DNA of 64,000 nucleotides from Niallia sp. FSL W8-0635. GTDB lineage: Bacteria; Bacillota; Bacilli; Bacillales; Cytobacillaceae. The DNA lies in NCBI RefSeq assembly GCF_038007965.1, contig NZ_JBBOYD010000001.1, forward strand, positions 3,760,501-3,824,500. Reading direction: 5' to 3'. Positions 63,139 to 64,000 of this stretch are shown piece by piece. The notes below the pieces were generated by a model. The model was given only the letters and a program-made list of their open reading frames with translations, was not told where the DNA came from and made no database searches. Both the position numbers and the translations under genes were made by a program. The stretch's first letter is position 1, and every line of letters begins with the position of its first letter.

Positions 63139-64000
63139 TTAAGAAAAACCTCTTTCATCATCTTTACCTCGCAAAACAGCATAAAGAAAGTAAATACCAA
63201 TCAACACTAAAAGGATAAACAAAAGGAGAAATAAATAATGAAACCCTAACATCACTGCCTCGAATTCTGAACGCCTTGTATCATTCATCCAATCTGTTAT
63301 CGTGCCATCTAGCCATGTATTCATAAAGGTAATCGCAAGTGCTGTTCCGATAACCATTCCGATATTTCGAAGCAAAGCAATCGTACTGCTCATCATTCCT
63401 AAATATTGCAAGGGAACATAAAGCAGCATAATACTGTAATTAGGAGAAGTTAGAATCCCCATAGAAAAACCTAATAGGCTTAGCAAAAGGATTAAGGTAG
63501 TTAAAGATGTTCCCGGTGAAAGAAAGCTGAGACCAAGCATCGTTATACATAAAAGTCCTAACCCTATAACTATTACCTTTACTCCACCAAAGCGATCGGA
63601 GAGAGATCCACTAATTGGACCAAGTACGGCAAGAAATAAAGGATAGCACATTAATAAAAGACCGGATTGATCTGCCGAGAATCCTAATACGCCCCTTAAG
63701 TAGAACGGCAAAATGACAGTAGAAGCAAAGGCAGCACAATAGCTTATCATTAAAATAAGTCCACCTGCTTTAACCATTGGAGAAGAAAAAATCGATGGTT
63801 GTATAAATGGATGCTCCTCCTTCTTACTATGGAAAAAAAAGAAAAGAAAACAAGCAACACTTACACATGCTATTACTAATAAATAAATCTTTATGACTCC
63901 TTCTCCAATAGAATTAAGAACAAATACAAAGGAAACAATCCCTACCCCAAAATAAATACTCCCTTTGTAATCAAAACGTGAGTCCTGAAAGCTTGTATCC
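63139..64000 (-). CDS. MFS exporter of the DHA2 drug:H+ antiporter type (3' part, cut by window edge)
   Basis: The frame is open from the window end (reading DTSFQDSRFDYKGSIYFGVG) to the stop at 63139, about 286 residues. At least seven hydrophobic helices are seen, with the MFS loop GPISGSLSDRFGGVKVIVIG and FMNTWLDGTITDW before the last helices. A long helix near the end plus a large extracellular loop fits 14-helix DHA2 exporters. The tail GKDDERGFS is cytosolic. An ATG at 63777 is internal, not the start. Substrate unknown. Confidence 0.88.
   Translation of the reverse strand, partial: DTSFQDSRFDYKGSIYFGVGIVSFVFVLNSIGEGVIKIYLLVIACVSVACFLFFFFHSKKEEHPFIQPSIFSSPMVKAGGLILMISYCAAFASTVILPFYLRGVLGFSADQSGLLLMCYPLFLAVLGPISGSLSDRFGGVKVIVIGLGLLCITMLGLSFLSPGTSLTTLILLLSLLGFSMGILTSPNYSIMLLYVPLQYLGMMSSTIALLRNIGMVIGTALAITFMNTWLDGTITDWMNDTRRSEFEAVMLGFHYLFLLLFILLVLIGIYFLYAVLRGKDDERGFS

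Noticed and set aside
63022..63210. 62-aa plus-strand ORF at the second array
   Set aside because: Composed of repeat units and antisense to the MFS gene.

Overview
The window comes from a low-GC, motile, spore-forming Bacillaceae chromosome. Gene order follows the Bacillus subtilis hpf(yvyD)-fliT/S/D-flaG-hag-csrA-fliW-flgL/K/N/M-yvyF-comF-degV-degU/S-yvyE-lytR-tagO corridor, and the proteins are closest in style to Bacillus sensu lato (Niallia/Cytobacillus-like; the genus cannot be fixed from sequence reading alone).

Layout. 1-3.4 kb: start of hpf, a tiny acidic ORF, a lone glgC and a REP-associated tyrosine transposase flanked by inverted REP-like palindromes. 3.4-14.5 kb: late flagellar genes, all on the minus strand, with sigma-D promoters in front of flaG, hag and flgM. 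The flagellin gene is interrupted in its conserved C-terminal region by a 367-nt group I intron, and a free-standing LAGLIDADG endonuclease gene sits antisense just beyond its last exon. 14.1-17.7 kb: yvyF-comFC-comFA plus a NERD-domain gene in place of the usual comFB neighbourhood. 17.85-18.25 kb: an array of about 18 units of roughly 21-23 nt. 18.3-22.8 kb: degV, an unlisted Sda-like checkpoint gene, degU/degS, a structured intergenic element and yvyE. 22.9-27.3 kb: an LCP ligase and a SpoIID/LytB-type wall protein.

27.3-50.1 kb is a wall teichoic acid and cell-envelope region: tagO, tagGH, a TagF-like polymerase, a giant PA14-repeat glucosaminidase, gtaB, two tagD copies, five CDP-polyol phosphotransferase-family proteins (one apparently split from its GT4 domain), a second LCP ligase, and tarI-tarJ with two TarK/L-like polymerases. 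Both glycerol-phosphate and ribitol-phosphate activation are therefore encoded. galE, gtaB and pgcA (UDP-sugar supply) and tagA (linkage unit) lie nearby.

50.4-64 kb: a VOC protein, galE, a wall-anchored pullulanase with LPNTA sorting signal, tagA, a c-di-GMP-I riboswitch driving a 48-aa SinI-like anti-repressor, ssbB, pgcA, a cupin, a sigma-D-type chemoreceptor, a second tandem array with about 20.5-nt half-units, and the 3' part of a DHA2-type MFS exporter.

The common theme is the motile / biofilm / competence / sporulation decision: SigD, CsrA-FliW, DegS-DegU, an Sda-like protein, Spo0A-like boxes and a c-di-GMP-controlled SinI-like peptide lie beside the envelope genes that change with those states. 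The most unusual items are the riboswitch-SinI unit, the flagellin intron with its detached endonuclease, the two 21-nt-periodic arrays and the RAYT/REP unit.
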